A stretch of 20,432 nucleotides of DNA from assembly GCA_964625125.1 (NCBI GenBank), contig CAZVAP010000012.1, positions 1 through 20,432 of the forward strand, read 5' to 3'. Positions 1 through 7,454 of this stretch are shown here, piece by piece (within the stretch, counting starts at the first letter, position 1; every line of letters begins with the position of its first letter). This DNA comes from CAZVAP01 sp964625125 (GTDB lineage: Bacteria > Patescibacteriota > Gracilibacteria > Absconditabacterales > Absconditicoccaceae). A program made the position numbers and the translations under genes. A model generated the notes under the pieces. That model was given only the letters and a program-made list of their open reading frames with translations. It was not told the origin of the DNA and ran no database searches.

Positions 1-103
1 AGAATTATTATATCCAGTTGCTATGGAAGAAGGTTTGAGATTTGCTATTAGAGAAGGTGGTAGAACAGTTGGTGCTTGAGTTGTAACAAAAATCTTAGAA
101 TAG
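1..103 (+). CDS. tuf: Elongation factor Tu, C-terminal end (partial)
   Basis: This is the last 33 codons of EF-Tu, the GTPase that carries aminoacyl-tRNA to the ribosome; the gene starts outside the window. The residues match the family's C-terminal beta barrel: PVAMEEGLRFAIREGG, then RTVGAGVVTKILE. The second glycine of VGAG is encoded by TGA at 77-79, which gives the first direct evidence that UGA means Gly here. The stop is TAG at 101-103. Lying just before rpsJ is the common bacterial str/S10 arrangement. A hairpin terminator follows, so tuf and the S10 cluster are at least partly separate transcripts. Confidence 0.97.
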
Positions 104-126
104 TTATAAAAAGTACTTAAACTTAA

Positions 127-158
127 AAGTCTCTTACTTCGGTAAGAGGCTTCTTGTT
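127..158 (+). terminator. Terminator hairpin after tuf with UUCG tetraloop
   Basis: Bases 127-137 and 142-152 form an 11-bp stem with one G-T pair, closed by a C(TTCG)G tetraloop, a very stable RNA loop. A T-rich run (TTCTTGTTCTT) follows. This fits a factor-independent terminator at the end of tuf, 36 bases before rpsJ. The T-run is interrupted, so some readthrough into the ribosomal cluster is likely. Confidence 0.75.
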
Positions 159-194
159 CTTATAAAAATGATTTAGTTTAGTAAGTAGATATTT

Positions 195-518
195 ATGGCT
201 AAAAAAGATTCAAAAAAGCCTGTTATGAGAATAAAGTTCAAATCTTATGATTTAAGAATGTTAGATGCTACAGTTGCAAAAGTAATGGCTGTATTGATAA
301 AATCAGGTGCAAAAGTAAAAGGTCCAATTCCATTACCAAAGAAAAGAAGATTATATACTGTGTTAAGAGCTCCATTTGTTTATAAGGATGCTAGAGAACA
401 ATTTGAGAGAATAACTTATTCAAGGTTAATTGATATTGAAGAATTAGGAGAAAATACAATTGAATATTTAAATAATGTTCAAATTCCTGTTGGTGTAATG
501 GTAGATCTTCCAAAATAG
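195..518 (+). CDS. rpsJ: 30S ribosomal protein S10
   Basis: S10 is a 30S head protein and in many bacteria also works with NusB in transcription antitermination. The 107-residue product is close to the usual 100-105. It shows the family signature: a KxxxxGPIPLP segment (residues 40-48), then TVLRAPFVYKDAREQFE and RLIDIEE. The ATG at 195 is the only good start; no Shine-Dalgarno sequence precedes it. The gene contains no TGA codon and ends in TAG. It opens the S10 cluster, 91 bases after tuf and 25 bases before rplC. Identification is secure. Confidence 0.97.
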   Translation: MAKKDSKKPVMRIKFKSYDLRMLDATVAKVMAVLIKSGAKVKGPIPLPKKRRLYTVLRAPFVYKDAREQFERITYSRLIDIEELGENTIEYLNNVQIPVGVMVDLPK

Positions 519-543
519 TGTTTAAATAATTAAAGTTAAATAA

Positions 544-1131
544 ATGTATAATAAAGGAGGTTTCTTATGTACAAAACAAGATATGACAGAACTATTTGTA
601 GAGGGTCAAAAAATTCCTGTAACTTTGTTAAAATTCCTAGAACAAGAAATTATTAGGTTAAAAACCACAGATAAAGATTGATATAATGCTATTGTGGTTG
701 GTGCAGGAAAAACTGAAAAAGATGGAAAAGTAGAATATAGGTATATTAAGGAATTTAAAGTTGATAATATTGATGAATATAAAGTAGGTGATAAAATTAC
801 TATGGAAATATTGAAAGATATTGCTCAAATTACATTGAAATGAAAAACTAAAGGAAAAGGTTTTCAATGAGTAGTTAAAAGGTTTGGTTTTGCTGGAGGT
901 CCAGCATCACATGGTAGTAAATTTCATAGACATCCATGAGGTATTGGTAATAGAAAACCAAGAAGGGTAAATAAAAATCATCCTCTTCCAGGACATATGG
1001 GAGATGAAAATATGACATTAAAAAATGTGAAAGTTGTTGCTACTCATAATATAGATTGAGAGGATATTGTAGTTGTAAAAGGTTCAGTTCCTTGAGCTAG
1101 GAATTCGTTATTAAGAGCATATATTCAATAA
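544..1131 (+). CDS. rplC: 50S ribosomal protein L3
   Basis: L3 is an early 50S assembly protein that reaches towards the peptidyl transferase centre. Read with UGA as Gly, the frame gives 195 residues. It includes VTLLKF, KDGYNA (Gly from TGA at 679-681), the GGPASHGSKFHRHPGGIG region and GHMGDE. I chose ATG 544 because it restores an L3-like N-terminus (GGFLCTKQDMTELF, compare the family's GLLGxKxGMTxxF). The internal ATG at 583 would remove that part. A strong AAAGGAGG at 553-560 lies inside this reading and is ideally spaced for an ATG at 567 that is out of frame, so the start is less certain than the identity. Somewhat shorter than the E. coli protein (209). Confidence 0.93.
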
Positions 1132-1156
1132 TTTATTATTAAGTTAGTTTTAAAGG

Positions 1157-1798
1157 ATGGCTTATAGTATAAAAGTCTTTAATGAAAAAGGGCAAGAAAT
1201 AGAAGAAATTCAATTAAACGAACAAATATTTAATGAAGACAATATTAATCCTTCATTGATGCATGAATTTGTTGTAATGCAATTAGCTAATGCTAGATAT
1301 AATATTGCAAAGACTAAAACTAGAGGTGAAGTTAAAGCTTCTGGTAGAAAGTTGTATAGACAAAAAGGTACAGGTAATGCTAGAGTAGGTGATGCTGCTT
1401 CTCCTCTTAGAAGATGAGGTGGTGTTGTTTTTGGTCCTACTGGTAATGAAAACTATCATAAAGATATGCCTAAAAAACAAAGAAGAAAAGCTTTATTTTC
1501 TGCTCTTACTGTAAAAGTAAAAGATAATGAGGCTTTAGTATTGGATAAATACTCTTCAACAGAAATTAAAACTAAAAATGCAGTAGAGGTTTTAAAAAAT
1601 TTGGGATTATCTGGTGAAAAAACTCTTATAGTTATACCAGAGAAAAATGAAGTTTTAGTAAAATCATTTAGAAATATTCCAAGAGTAAAAGTTATATTGT
1701 CAGATTACATTAATCCTTATGATTTATTAACTCACAACAAAGTTGTATTTCTAAAGGATAGTTTATCAAAGATTGAAGATACATTTTTAAGTAAATAA
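1157..1798 (+). CDS. rplD: 50S ribosomal protein L4
   Basis: L4 lines the peptide exit tunnel; in E. coli it also represses its own S10 operon. The gene encodes 213 residues, a normal length. The tunnel loop is clear: ARYNIAKTKTRGEVKASGRK, then KGTGNARVGDAASPLRR and GGGVVFGPTGNENY. The first Gly of GGGVVFGP is TGA at 1415-1417, so the standard code would split this gene into two pieces. It starts 25 bases after rplC and stops 11 bases before rplW. No L4-binding leader like that of E. coli could be recognised upstream of rpsJ. Confidence 0.96.
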
Positions 1799-1809
1799 TG
1801 TAAAAAAAT

Positions 1810-2298
1810 ATGCAAGTATCATTGTATAGACAAAAATTAAAAAGAAGAGGTCAAAAAGTATTAGAAACTAAACAATTAAAAAAATTTGCTCCTACTGATA
1901 TTATATTAGGTTTGGTTAAAACAGAGAAGTCTTATAAGCAACAAAAAATGCTTATTAAGACAAAAGTTCCAGTATTGGATAAAAATGGTAATAAAATTAA
2001 AGAAAAGTATACAGTAACATTTAAATCTGGTAGAACAGTAGAAAAGGAAAGAGTAAAAACAGAAAATAAAGAAAAAGAAATTATTAAACTTACTTTAAAA
2101 GTAATGAAAGGAGCAAATAAAAATGATATTAAGGAAGCTGTTAAATCATTATATGGTGTAGATGTTGAAAAAGTGAATATTATAAAGGTTCCTTATAAAT
2201 ATAGAGCAAGAAGAGGTTTAGTTAGGAACTCTTATGTAAAAGCTATTGTTACATTAAAAGAGGGACAAAAATTTCCTGAGTTGGATAAAGTAAAATAG
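1810..2298 (+). CDS. rplW: 50S ribosomal protein L23, enlarged
   Basis: L23 sits at the tunnel exit, where trigger factor and the signal recognition particle dock in other bacteria. The core is recognisable: TDIILGLVKTEKS (29-41), KVMKGANKNDIKEAVKSLYG (97-116), then VEKVNIIKV and YVKAIVTLKEGQKF. At 162 residues it is far longer than the usual 95-100. There is an N-terminal extension of about 28 residues. An insert at about residues 46-91 (ending near KERVKTENKEKE) sits where the family has a short beta hairpin. No TGA codons occur. It is co-directional and tightly spaced with rplD and rplB. Confidence 0.93.
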   Translation: MQVSLYRQKLKRRGQKVLETKQLKKFAPTDIILGLVKTEKSYKQQKMLIKTKVPVLDKNGNKIKEKYTVTFKSGRTVEKERVKTENKEKEIIKLTLKVMKGANKNDIKEAVKSLYGVDVEKVNIIKVPYKYRARRGLVRNSYVKAIVTLKEGQKFPELDKVK

Positions 2299-2321
2299 GA
2301 CTTAGATTAATTATTAAGTCC
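2298..2321 (+). other. Hairpin between rplW and rplB
   Basis: GGACTTA (2298-2304) pairs perfectly with TAAGTCC (2315-2321) around a 10-base loop. The stem begins at the last base of the rplW stop codon. The following sequence is only loosely T-rich, so this looks like a weak attenuator, a processing site or a 3'-end protector rather than a full terminator. No known protein-binding motif was recognised. Confidence 0.5.
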
Positions 2322-2353
2322 GGTTTATTTTAGATTGTTTGATTAATATAAGA

Positions 2354-3220
2354 ATGTGAATAAAAACATATAAGCCATATACACCATCTAGAAGGTTTAT
2401 GACATGATATACTTTTGATGAAATAACTAAAACTGAACCTGAGAAATCATTAACTAAATTTCTAGGTTCAACTGGTGGTAGAAATAATCAAGGTAGAATA
2501 ACATGTAGATTTAGATGAGGTGGTCATAAAAGATTATATAGAATTGTTGATTTTAGAAGATATGATAAAATAGGTGTTCCAGGTAAAGTTGCTAGTATTG
2601 AGTATGATCCATATAGGACTGCTAGAATTGCATTAATTAATTATGCAGATGGTGAAAAAAGGTATGTGTTGGCTTGGAAATGAGCTAAAGTTGGTGATAC
2701 TATTATGACGGGTCCAGATGCTCCATTAGAAAATGGTTGTACAAAACAATTAAAAGATATACCAGAAGGTTTTACAATTTATGCTTTAGAAGTAACTCCA
2801 AATACTAAAGGTAAATTATTGAGATCTGCTGGTGTATTTGGAACTATTACAGGTAGGGATGAAAATGAAGGTATGGTGTTTGTTAAAATGCCTTCTGGTG
2901 AGGTTAGAAAATTTCATGAGACTTGCTGGGCTACTATTGGTCAAGTAAGTAATGAAGAACATAAAAATATTGTTATTGGTAAGGCTGGTAGAAAAAGATG
3001 GATGGGTAGAAAACCTCATGTACTTGGTTTAAGTATGAACCCAGTTGATCATCCACATGGTGGTTGAGAAGCTCATACAAGTATTGGTTTGAAATATCCT
3101 AAGAGTTTCTCTTGAAAGCCAGTTCCAGCTGGTAAAAAAACAAGAAAGAAAAATAAATGGTCAGATAAATTTATTGTTCAAGGTAGAAAGAGAAAATTAT
3201 ATCCACAAAATTCAAAGTAG
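2354..3220 (+). CDS. rplB: 50S ribosomal protein L2
   Basis: L2 is required for subunit joining and peptidyl transferase activity. The 288-residue frame starts ATG-TGA, so the second residue is Gly: MGIKTYKPYTPSRRF is the expected L2 N-terminus. Further signatures are FRGGGHKRLYRIVDF, the KAGRKRWMGRKP segment and NPVDHPHGGGEAH, whose third Gly is TGA at 3065-3067. The conserved His of HPHGG is present. Under the standard code the gene would be cut at several TGA codons, including the second. It lies 55 bases after rplW and 32 bases before rpsS; no Shine-Dalgarno sequence is seen. Identity is secure. Confidence 0.97.
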
Positions 3221-3252
3221 TTTATCGTTAATTTAGATTTTAAAAGCTATAT

Positions 3253-3510
3253 ATGGCTAGATCATTAAAAAAAGGATTTTATGTGAATCCTAAAATATTG
3301 AAAAAGATTCAAAAAATGGAAGAAACTGGTGAAAAAAAAGTTATTAAGGTATGGGATAGAGCTTGTACTATTATCCCAGAAATGGTTGGTTATACTTTTG
3401 CAGTTTATAATGGTAAAGAATTCATTTCTGTGTATGTTTCTGATGAAATGATTGGTTATAAATTAGGTGATTTTGCTCATACAAAAGTATTTAGAGGTCA
3501 TCCATTTTAA
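3253..3510 (+). CDS. rpsS: 30S ribosomal protein S19
   Basis: S19 pairs with S13 in the 30S head. The 85-residue product shows MARSLKKGFYV at the N-terminus, then KVWDRACTIIPEMVGYTFAV and GDFAHTKVFRGH, all classic S19 segments; the usual length is 85-93. No TGA codons. The stop is TAA, followed by the 90-base structured gap before rplV. The start context (GCTATATATG) has no Shine-Dalgarno motif. Confidence 0.97.
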   Translation: MARSLKKGFYVNPKILKKIQKMEETGEKKVIKVWDRACTIIPEMVGYTFAVYNGKEFISVYVSDEMIGYKLGDFAHTKVFRGHPF

Positions 3511-3520
3511 TTAAGTTATT

Positions 3521-3574
3521 TTATAAAGGAGAAGGTAACCGGTTTATACCGACCTTCCGCCCTTATAAAGGGAG
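3521..3574 (+). promoter_or_regulatory. Structured rpsS-rplV spacer with two hairpins
   Basis: First hairpin: GAAGGT (3531-3536) pairs with ACCTTC (3552-3557), with AAC (3537-3539) bulged. Inside it CGGT (3540-3543) pairs with ACCG (3548-3551) around a TTAT loop. Second hairpin: CCCTT (3560-3564) pairs with AAGGG (3568-3572). The outer stem can instead grow by pairing AAGG (3526-3529) with CCTT (3561-3564), which would break the second hairpin. TTATAAAGG occurs twice, at 3521 and 3563. No T-run follows, so this is not a simple terminator. A role in translation control of rplV or in RNA processing is inferred only. Confidence 0.5.
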
Positions 3575-3600
3575 TTTTAATCAGTTAAAAAATATTAATA

Positions 3601-4023
3601 ATGTCTAGTAAAAAGTTTGTAGCAAGAAAGAAATTTATGAAAAATAATGCTTTAGCTGAACAAATAGGTCCTGAAAAGGCATTTTCTATTACAGCTAGAA
3701 CTTCTAAAAAATCATATGTTCCTACATCAGTTAAAAAATTATTAGTAGTTGCAGATATTATTAGAGGTAAAGATGTTAATGAAGCTATGAATTTGTTACA
3801 AAATTTACCTCAAAAAGCTGCAAAGCTTTTGTATAAATTAGTAAAATCTGCTTATTATAATGCAGTTAATAATGCAGGTTTAGATTGAAATAAATTGTAT
3901 ATTGAAAGAATAGATTTGTGAAGATGAATGAAAATTAAAAGAATTAGATTTGCTTCTAGAGCAAGAATACATGGTTATGAAAAACATAGATCATTTGTTA
4001 GAATAGTTTTAAATTCTAAGTAA
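3601..4023 (+). CDS. rplV: 50S ribosomal protein L22, N-terminally extended
   Basis: L22 lines the exit tunnel and contacts all 23S domains. The core from about residue 36 reads KSYVPTSVKKLLVVADIIRG, equivalent to the family's KYVRISPRKARLVADLIRGK. A long hairpin and the C-terminal strand KHRSFVRIVL follow. Three glycines come from TGA, including that in GLDGNKLY and two in IDLGRGMKIKRI. At 140 residues it exceeds the typical 110, because of about 35 basic N-terminal residues. The alternative ATG at 3637 (KKFM) would shorten this extension only slightly. It is separated by 8 bases from rpsC. Confidence 0.95.
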
Positions 4024-4031
4024 TATTTTTA

Positions 4032-4754
4032 ATGTGACAAAAAGTAGATCCAAGAGGATTTAGAACAGGTATTGTAAGGGGCTGGGTAAGTGAATATTTT
4101 GCTCCTACAAAAGAAAAATCAGTTAAATATATGGTTCAAGATTTAAAAGTTAGAAACTTTATTGATTCTTTTTATAGATATTGTGGTATTTCTAAAGTAG
4201 TTTTTAGGAAAGGAGAAGCTGGTGATAAAAAGAAAAATGATATTTTAATTTTTACAGCAAAACCAGCTTTAGTATTAGGTAAAGAGGGTAAAAAATTAGA
4301 AGAATTTAAAAAAGCTTTGAAAAAGCAATTTGGTGAAGATTTTGATGTAGTAGTTAAAGAAATTTCTAGGCCAGAAACTTCAGCTAGAATTATGTGTGAA
4401 TACATTGCTTCTCAATTAGAAAGAAGAATGCCTTATAGAAGAGTTGTTAAAACTGCTTTGGAGAAAATTTCTTCTAAAGGTGCTCAATGAGTAAAAATTC
4501 AAATCGGTGGTAGGCTAAATGGTGCTGAAATGGCTAGAAAAGAAACTTTTAAAGATGGAAGAATTCCTTTACAAACTTTAAGAGCTGATGTAGATTATTA
4601 TTATACTCAAGCTAATACTAAATATGGTGTGCTAGGAATTAAAGTATGGATTTATAAAGGTGATATTGAAGACAATAGAAAAAGAAGACCTTCTGCTAAA
4701 GCTACTAAAAAAAATGTAAAAAAACCTGCTAGAAAAAAGGTTTCAAAAAAATAA
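4032..4754 (+). CDS. rpsC: 30S ribosomal protein S3
   Basis: S3 shapes the mRNA entry channel. The 240-residue frame starts ATG-TGA (Met-Gly), giving MGQKVDPRGFRTGIVRGW, the typical S3 opening (GQKVNPxGFRxG). The KH domain shows its GxxG-type loop in ALVLGKEGKKLEEF. The C-terminal domain has RRMPYRRVVKTALEK, GVKIQIGGRLNGAEMAR and YGVLGIKVWIYKG. The tail is unusually rich in Lys and Arg. It begins 8 bases after rplV stops, which suggests coupled translation. A standard-code gene finder would miss the first 33 residues. Confidence 0.96.
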
Positions 4755-4780
4755 TTATTTAAAAATTAACATCTTATCAA

Positions 4781-5200
4781 ATGTTATTAGTTCCAAAAAG
4801 ATGGAAATATAGAAAACAATTTAGAGGAAGAGTTAAAGGAAAAGCTAAATGAAATACTTATGTAGCTTTTGGTGATTATGGTATAAAAGCTACTCAAAAT
4901 GGGTATATTACATCAAGACAAATAGAAGCTGCTAGAAAAGTTTTAGTTAGGTATAATAAGAAAGTTGGTAAAATTTGGATTAGAGTTTTTCCTGATATTC
5001 CTTATACTAAATTAGGGTTAGAAATGCCTATGGGTAAAGGTAAGGGTTGAGTTGATCATTTTGTTGCAAGAGTTAAAAGAGGTACAATATTATTTGAAAT
5101 CTCAGGTGTAAGTGAAGATGTTGCTAAAGAAGCTATTAAGCAGGCTTCTTATAAATTGCCTTTAAAAACAAGAATGGTTTCTAGGCATGAAATTAATTAG
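4781..5200 (+). CDS. rplP: 50S ribosomal protein L16
   Basis: L16 helps position A-site tRNA near the peptidyl transferase centre. Reading TGA as Gly gives 139 residues (usual 135-140). It shows MLLVPKRWKYRKQFRG, SRQIEAARKVLVRY, KIWIRVFPDIPYTK, MPMGKGKGGVDHFVARVKRG and KLPLKTRMV. TGA encodes conserved glycines in AKGNT and in GKGKGGV. The start ATG at 4781 matches the family N-terminus. The stop is TAG, followed by a 27-base gap to rpmC. Confidence 0.96.
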
Positions 5201-5227
5201 TGTTTTATAATTAAATTTTATTGTCAA

Positions 5228-5464
5228 ATGGCAGATGTAAAGAAGCTTTTTGCTAACGAGTTAAGAGAATTATCTGTAAAAGAGTTAGTTCAAAAAAGAA
5301 AAGAATTAAGAAAAAAATTGCATCAATTAAAGATGCAAAAAGAATTATGAGCTTTAAAACAAACTCATTTGTTAAAACATGTTAAAAGGAATATAGCTAG
5401 AGTTAATACTGTTATTACAGAAAAAATTAATCAACTATATCCAGGTCAAGCTAAGAAAAAATAA
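5228..5464 (+). CDS. rpmC: 50S ribosomal protein L29
   Basis: L29 is a small helical protein at the tunnel exit next to L23. The 78-residue product has the two-helix pattern: ELRELSVKELVQKRKELRKK, then KQTHLLKHVKRNIARVNTVI. The typical central FQ(A/T)A segment is degenerate (LHQLKMQKELGALKQ). One Gly is TGA. It is slightly longer than the usual 60-70, with a basic tail. Its position between L16 and S17 confirms the assignment. Confidence 0.93.
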
Positions 5465-5494
5465 TTAATTTATTAATTTAAAGTTTATTATACC

Positions 5495-5764
5495 ATGGCT
5501 ATAATTGGTGGTAAGAATATAAAAGAACTTGTAGGTACTGTTGTTAGTACAAAAATGCCAAAAACATTGGCAGTAAAGGTTGATACAGTTAAGATGCATC
5601 CTTTATATAAGAAAAGATATGTTAGATCTAAAAAATATTATGCTCATATAGAAGACAATTCTTCTATATCTGTAGGGGATGTTGTTAAAATTAGGGCATA
5701 TAGACCTACAAGTAAACTTAAAAGATGGATTTATGTAGAAACTGTTAAAAAAGTTCAAAAATAG
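5495..5764 (+). CDS. rpsQ: 30S ribosomal protein S17
   Basis: S17 is an OB-fold protein that binds 16S helices 7 and 11 early in assembly. The 89-residue sequence shows LVGTVVSTKMPKTLAVKVD, HPLYKKRYVRSKKYYAHIED and SVGDVVKIRAYRPTSKLKRW, all standard S17 blocks. No TGA codon. The TAG stop lies in the left arm of a small hairpin (5759-5778). The 38-base gap to rplN is normal for this cluster. Confidence 0.96.
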   Translation: MAIIGGKNIKELVGTVVSTKMPKTLAVKVDTVKMHPLYKKRYVRSKKYYAHIEDNSSISVGDVVKIRAYRPTSKLKRWIYVETVKKVQK

Positions 5765-5778
5765 TCTTATGACTATTT
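5759..5778 (+). other. Hairpin across the rpsQ stop codon
   Basis: AAATAGTC (5759-5766) pairs perfectly with GACTATTT (5771-5778) around a TTAT tetraloop. The stem includes the TAG stop of rpsQ. It is weak in G and C and has no T-run beyond the stem, so a strong terminator is unlikely. It may mark an RNA end or processing point between rpsQ and rplN. Confidence 0.45.
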
Positions 5779-5802
5779 GTTTAATTTGTTAAGCTTAATA
5801 GA

Positions 5803-6171
5803 ATGATTCAAAATGAAAGTATGGTAAATATTATTGATAATACTGGTGCTTTAAAAGGAAAGGTTATTAGAGTACTTAAAGGATCTTTTGGAAAAAGTGC
5901 AACAGTAGGTGATAAAGTGGTTTTGGCTGTTAAATCAGCTAGACCAGATGGTTCAGTTAAAGCAGGAGATGTAGTAAAATGAGTTGTTGTAAGAACAACT
6001 AAGGAAATTAGAAGAAAAGATGGTTCATATTTGAGATTTGAAGATAATGCAGTTGTTTTAATTAAAAATGATGGTTCACCTATTGGGAAAAGAGTATTTT
6101 GACCAGTTGCAAGAGAAGTTAAGGAAAAAGGTTTCTATCAAGTTGCAAAATTAGCTGAGGAAGTTATTTAA
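5803..6171 (+). CDS. rplN: 50S ribosomal protein L14
   Basis: L14 forms an intersubunit bridge and is the binding site of the silencing factor RsfS in other bacteria. The 122-residue frame (family 122) shows MIQNESMVNIIDNTGA, GDKVVLAVKSARPDGSVKAG, GVVVRTTKEIRRKDGS, IKNDGSPIGKRVFGPVARE and the C-terminal KLAEEVI. TGA supplies Gly in VVKGVVV and RVFGPV. It starts the spc half of the cluster. It is followed by a 95-base spacer with an S8-like hairpin. Confidence 0.97.
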
Positions 6172-6205
6172 ATTTTTATATTTTTTAGCTTATTATTAAG
6201 GATAT

Positions 6206-6234
6206 GGTAGTAAGTGGTTATCCAAACTGCTACC
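6206..6234 (+). promoter_or_regulatory. Candidate S8-binding hairpin upstream of rplX
   Basis: GGTAGTA (6206-6212) pairs with TGCTACC (6228-6234), including one T-G pair. An internal loop follows, then TGG (6215-6217) pairs with CCA (6222-6224) around TTAT. The left strand reads TAAGT (6211-6215) and the right strand AAACTG (6224-6229). This matches the S8 core of E. coli 16S helix 21: U594, A595, A596, G597, U598 on one side and A640, N641, A642, C643, U644, G645 on the other. E. coli spc mRNA carries such a mimic for S8 feedback control. The hairpin ends 32 bases before the rplX start. Function is inferred from the motif. Confidence 0.65.
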
Positions 6235-6266
6235 TGAGTTGTTTTATTTAAATTAAGTTTATTAGA

Positions 6267-6578
6267 ATGAGAAAACTTAAAAAAGGTGATCCAGTTATTG
6301 TTATTGCTGGAAAATTTAAATGAACTGTTTCAAAAATAGTTAAAGTTGAAGGAGATAAAGTGTATCTTCATGATGTAAATAAAGTTAAAAAAGCTGTAAA
6401 AGGTCAAGGTTTTGTTGAAAAAGAAGCTCCAATTCATATAAGTAATATTGCTTATTATGATGAAAAAGCAAAGGCTCCTACTAGAGTAGGTTTTAAATTT
6501 GATGAAAAAACTGGTAAAAAAGTTAGATATTCTAAAAAAACTTGAAGAATTCTACCAGAACTTTCTAAAAATGTTTAG
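6267..6578 (+). CDS. rplX: 50S ribosomal protein L24
   Basis: L24 starts 50S assembly by binding the 5' domain of 23S rRNA. The 103-residue product begins MRKLKKGDPVIVIAGKFKG with a KOW motif (VIAGKFKGTVSKIVKV), whose conserved Gly is TGA. It continues with VEKEAPIHISNIAYYDE and a GFKFDEKTGKKVRY segment. Typical length is about 103. ATG 6267 fits; without UGA-Gly recoding the first 31 residues would be lost. It lies just downstream of the candidate S8 hairpin, so it may be the first gene under S8 control, together with rplE, rpsN and rpsH. Confidence 0.95.
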
Positions 6579-6602
6579 TTTAATTCATAAAAATTTAGAT
6601 AA

Positions 6603-7148
6603 ATGGCAAGTTTGTATAATAAATTTAAAGAAAAGATTAGATATGAGCTAAAAGAAAAGTTAGGTAAGAAAAATATTCATGAGGTTCCTCAAGTAGATAA
6701 AGTAATAGTAGCAATGGGTATTGGTAACCTTGCTACAAAAAAAGGTATGAAAGATTTCTCAGAATTAGAGGAAAATTTAGCTAAAATTACTGGTCAAAAA
6801 CCTGTTATTGTAAAAGCAAAAAAATCAGTATCTAATTTTAAATTAAGAGAAGGTATGCCTGTTATGTTAAAAGTTACTTTAAGAAGAGAAAAAGCTTATG
6901 ACTTTCTTGAAAGATTAAATACATATGTGTTTGAAAGAGTTAGAGATTTTAAATGATTATCAGAGAAAAAGATTGATAATCAAGCAAATATTAGTTTTGG
7001 TTTTAAGGATCAAACTGTTTTTGCTGAATTAACTCCGGATGAAATTAAAATTCCTCAAGGTGTACAAGTAACTATTTCTACAACTTCTGATAGTAAAGAA
7101 GATACTAAGGCATTATTAGAATCATTAGGTTTTTTATTCACTAAGTAA
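6603..7148 (+). CDS. rplE: 50S ribosomal protein L5
   Basis: L5 binds 5S rRNA and contacts P-site tRNA. The 181-residue frame shows VPQVDKVIVAMGIGNLATKK, then AKITGQKPVIVKAKKSVSNF, FKLREGMPVMLKVTLRR and YDFLERL. The C-terminus is FKDQTVF followed by GVQVTISTTSDSKEDTKALL. A TGA codon gives Gly after RVRDFK (family RDFRG), which is exactly conserved. Length matches E. coli L5 (179). In E. coli the S8 site on spc mRNA lies at the start of this gene; no such hairpin is evident here, where the candidate sits one gene earlier. Confidence 0.96.
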
Positions 7149-7153
7149 TTTTA

Positions 7154-7429
7154 ATGGCTAGAAAAGCATTAGTTGTTAAGCAACAAAAATTAGATAAAAT
7201 TAGAAAAAAATATCTAGAAATCCAAAAGGATAAAAAATGGAAAGATTTATCATGGGAAGAAAAGTATAAACTTTATAAGAAATATAAAGGAAAAACAAGA
7301 TACTATAATAGATGTAAAGTGTGTGGAAGAGTTCATGCTTATAATAGAGAACTAGGTCTTTGTAGAGTTTGTATAAGAATGTATTGAAGAGCTGGAACTT
7401 TGATGGGTATTAGAAAAGCTTCTTGGTAA
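7154..7429 (+). CDS. rpsN: 30S ribosomal protein S14, zinc-ribbon form
   Basis: S14 is a late-assembling head protein. The C-terminal half carries a zinc ribbon, CKVCGRVHAYNRELGLCRVC, with the CxxC-x12-CxxC spacing of the zinc form of B. subtilis. It ends GTLMGIRKASW like that form. The Gly after IRMY is TGA (7385-7387). At 91 residues it is longer than the usual 61-residue zinc form because of an N-terminal basic helical part (MARKALVVKQQKLDKIRKKY), as in the zinc-free long form. It starts 5 bases after rplE. Confidence 0.96.
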
Positions 7430-7454
7430 TTTATTTTTTTAATGATATGTTAGA

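Noticed and set aside
160..166. TATAAA before rpsJ as a promoter -10
   Set aside because: The -35 position falls in the terminator hairpin and reads TTCGGT; no convincing pair in AT-rich sequence.
658..867. Minus-strand open frame
   Set aside because: It lies wholly inside rplC, has low-complexity Phe/Ser/Ile content and no family match; a shadow of AT-rich coding sequence.
1283..1480. Minus-strand open frame
   Set aside because: Antisense to rplD, Ser/Thr-rich, no recognisable domain.
2816..3019. Minus-strand open frame
   Set aside because: Antisense to the most conserved part of rplB; no independent support.
4172..4405. Minus-strand open frame
   Set aside because: Antisense to the rpsC KH region; no start context or family signal.
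6204..6251. Sixteen-codon frame over the rplX-proximal hairpin
   Set aside because: It coincides with the S8-like hairpin, and its codons are explained by the stem; no coupling to rplX.
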